A DNA stretch of 6,608 nt from Chloroflexia bacterium (lineage in GTDB: Bacteria > Chloroflexota > Chloroflexia > QHBQ01 > JADMIH01), in assembly GCA_025927935.1 (NCBI GenBank), contig JAICKM010000391.1:1-6608 (forward strand). The letters are read 5' to 3'. Below, piece by piece: positions 6,077-6,608 of this stretch; position 1 is the first letter of the stretch, and each line of letters starts with the position of its first letter. Under the pieces are notes generated by a model, which saw nothing but the letters and a program-made list of their open reading frames with translations, was not told where the DNA came from and did no database searches. Both the position numbers and the translations under genes were made by a program.

Positions 6077-6608
6077 CTAGCGGGCCGCGGCCAGGCGCTT
6101 CACCTTGTCGTCGGTCACGGTCAGGAAAGCCTCTTCGAGGCTCATCTCCTGCCGGTTGATGCCGAGCACGAGGCCACCGGCCCCCGTGACCGCCCGGCTG
6201 ATCTCCGGGCGCACATCGCGTCCGGAGGCGACGCGCAACAGCAACCGCCCGCCCTCGGCCTTCACCTCGCGCACCGCCGGCAGGGCGGCCAGCGCGCGGC
6301 GGATGGCCGCCTCGTTGCCCTCGTATTCCACAGCGTAGCGGCCGCCCGGCTCCAACTTGCCGCGGATCTCGGCCACGGTGCCCTGGGCCACGATGCGCCC
6401 GCGGGCGATGATCGCCACGCGGTCGGCGGTCTGCTCGATCTCCGACAGGATATGCGACGAAAGGAACACCGTCTTGCCGAGCCGTTTCTGCTCGTAGATC
6501 AGCTCGCGGACCTGGCTGATGCCGTAGGGGTCCAGGCCCGAGGCCGACTCGTCCATGACCAGCAGGTCGGGCGCGTGCAGCAGCGCGCGGGCGACCGCCA
6601 GTTTCTGC
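6077..6608 (-). CDS. ABC transporter ATP-binding protein, 5' partial
   Basis: The visible 176 residues are the C-terminal half of an ABC ATPase; the Walker A motif and nearly all of the LSGGQ signature lie beyond position 6608. The first residues, [10 protein letters not shown], are the helix right after the signature. The Walker B strand is LLVMDE (15-20 of the visible part) and the D-loop is SGLDP (23-27). The family's usual DEP is DES here. The H-loop histidine is His52 (FLSSHILSE). From about residue 100 a ferredoxin-like C-terminal domain of the DUF4162 type follows, ending in [11 protein letters not shown]. These features match ATPases of ABC-2 exporters (NatA/CcmA-like), and the permease follows 57 bp downstream. 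The TAG stop is followed directly, in the same frame, by the open frame of the permease. The gene supplies energy for the exporter; the cargo cannot be inferred. Confidence 0.95.
   Translation of the reverse strand, partial: QKLAVARALLHAPDLLVMDESASGLDPYGISQVRELIYEQKRLGKTVFLSSHILSEIEQTADRVAIIARGRIVAQGTVAEIRGKLEPGGRYAVEYEGNEAAIRRALAALPAVREVKAEGGRLLLRVASGRDVRPEISRAVTGAGGLVLGINRQEMSLEEAFLTVTDDKVKRLAAAR

Overview
This window is a gene-dense, high-GC bacterial segment in which every supportable gene lies on the minus strand, so transcription runs from position 6608 towards position 1. There are six genes, and the first and last are cut by the window edges. In transcription order they are: an ABC transporter ATPase (5' end missing), an ABC-2 type permease, an exported protein with a C-terminal membrane anchor and no recognised family, a DUF6259-type glycoside hydrolase-like protein, a DUF2961 (GH172) glycoside hydrolase, and a Gfo/Idh/MocA NAD(P)-dependent oxidoreductase (3' end missing). 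No tRNA, rRNA, CRISPR array, insertion sequence, promoter or terminator could be supported, and no stretch longer than about 75 bp lacks a gene.

Layout. Positions 6608-3852 hold the transporter part. The ATPase is followed 57 bp later by the permease (preferred start 6019). The permease overlaps the anchored protein by 13 bp, and the anchored protein overlaps the DUF6259 gene by 4 bp (ATGA). Positions 3855-1 hold the carbohydrate part: DUF6259 protein, a 61-bp gap with a clear ribosome binding site, GH172 protein with a GTG start, a 71-bp gap, then the oxidoreductase. The overlaps and short gaps indicate one operon whose promoter lies upstream of the window.

How the genes may work together. 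The ATPase and permease resemble a NatA/NatB-like or polysaccharide/drug ABC-2 exporter, and the anchored protein may be its extracytoplasmic partner. The DUF6259 and GH172 proteins have no signal peptide and are probably cytoplasmic. With the oxidoreductase they look like a short route for breaking down or remodelling an unusual glycoside, perhaps one with furanose sugars given known GH172 activities. Tying a glycan-hydrolysing set to an ABC-2 exporter by an ATGA overlap is unusual and is the most interesting feature of the region.

The organism cannot be fixed from the sequence. High GC, the single anchored exported protein, and abundant DUF6259/DUF2961/Gfo-Idh genes would suit Chloroflexota or another environmental glycan-degrading phylum. 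This is a low-confidence guess.

Two amber (TAG) stops, at 635-633 and 6079-6077, are each followed by an open same-frame extension. The one after the GH172 gene looks protein-like and ends just inside the next gene, so it deserves a check for a nonsense mutation, sequencing error or readthrough.
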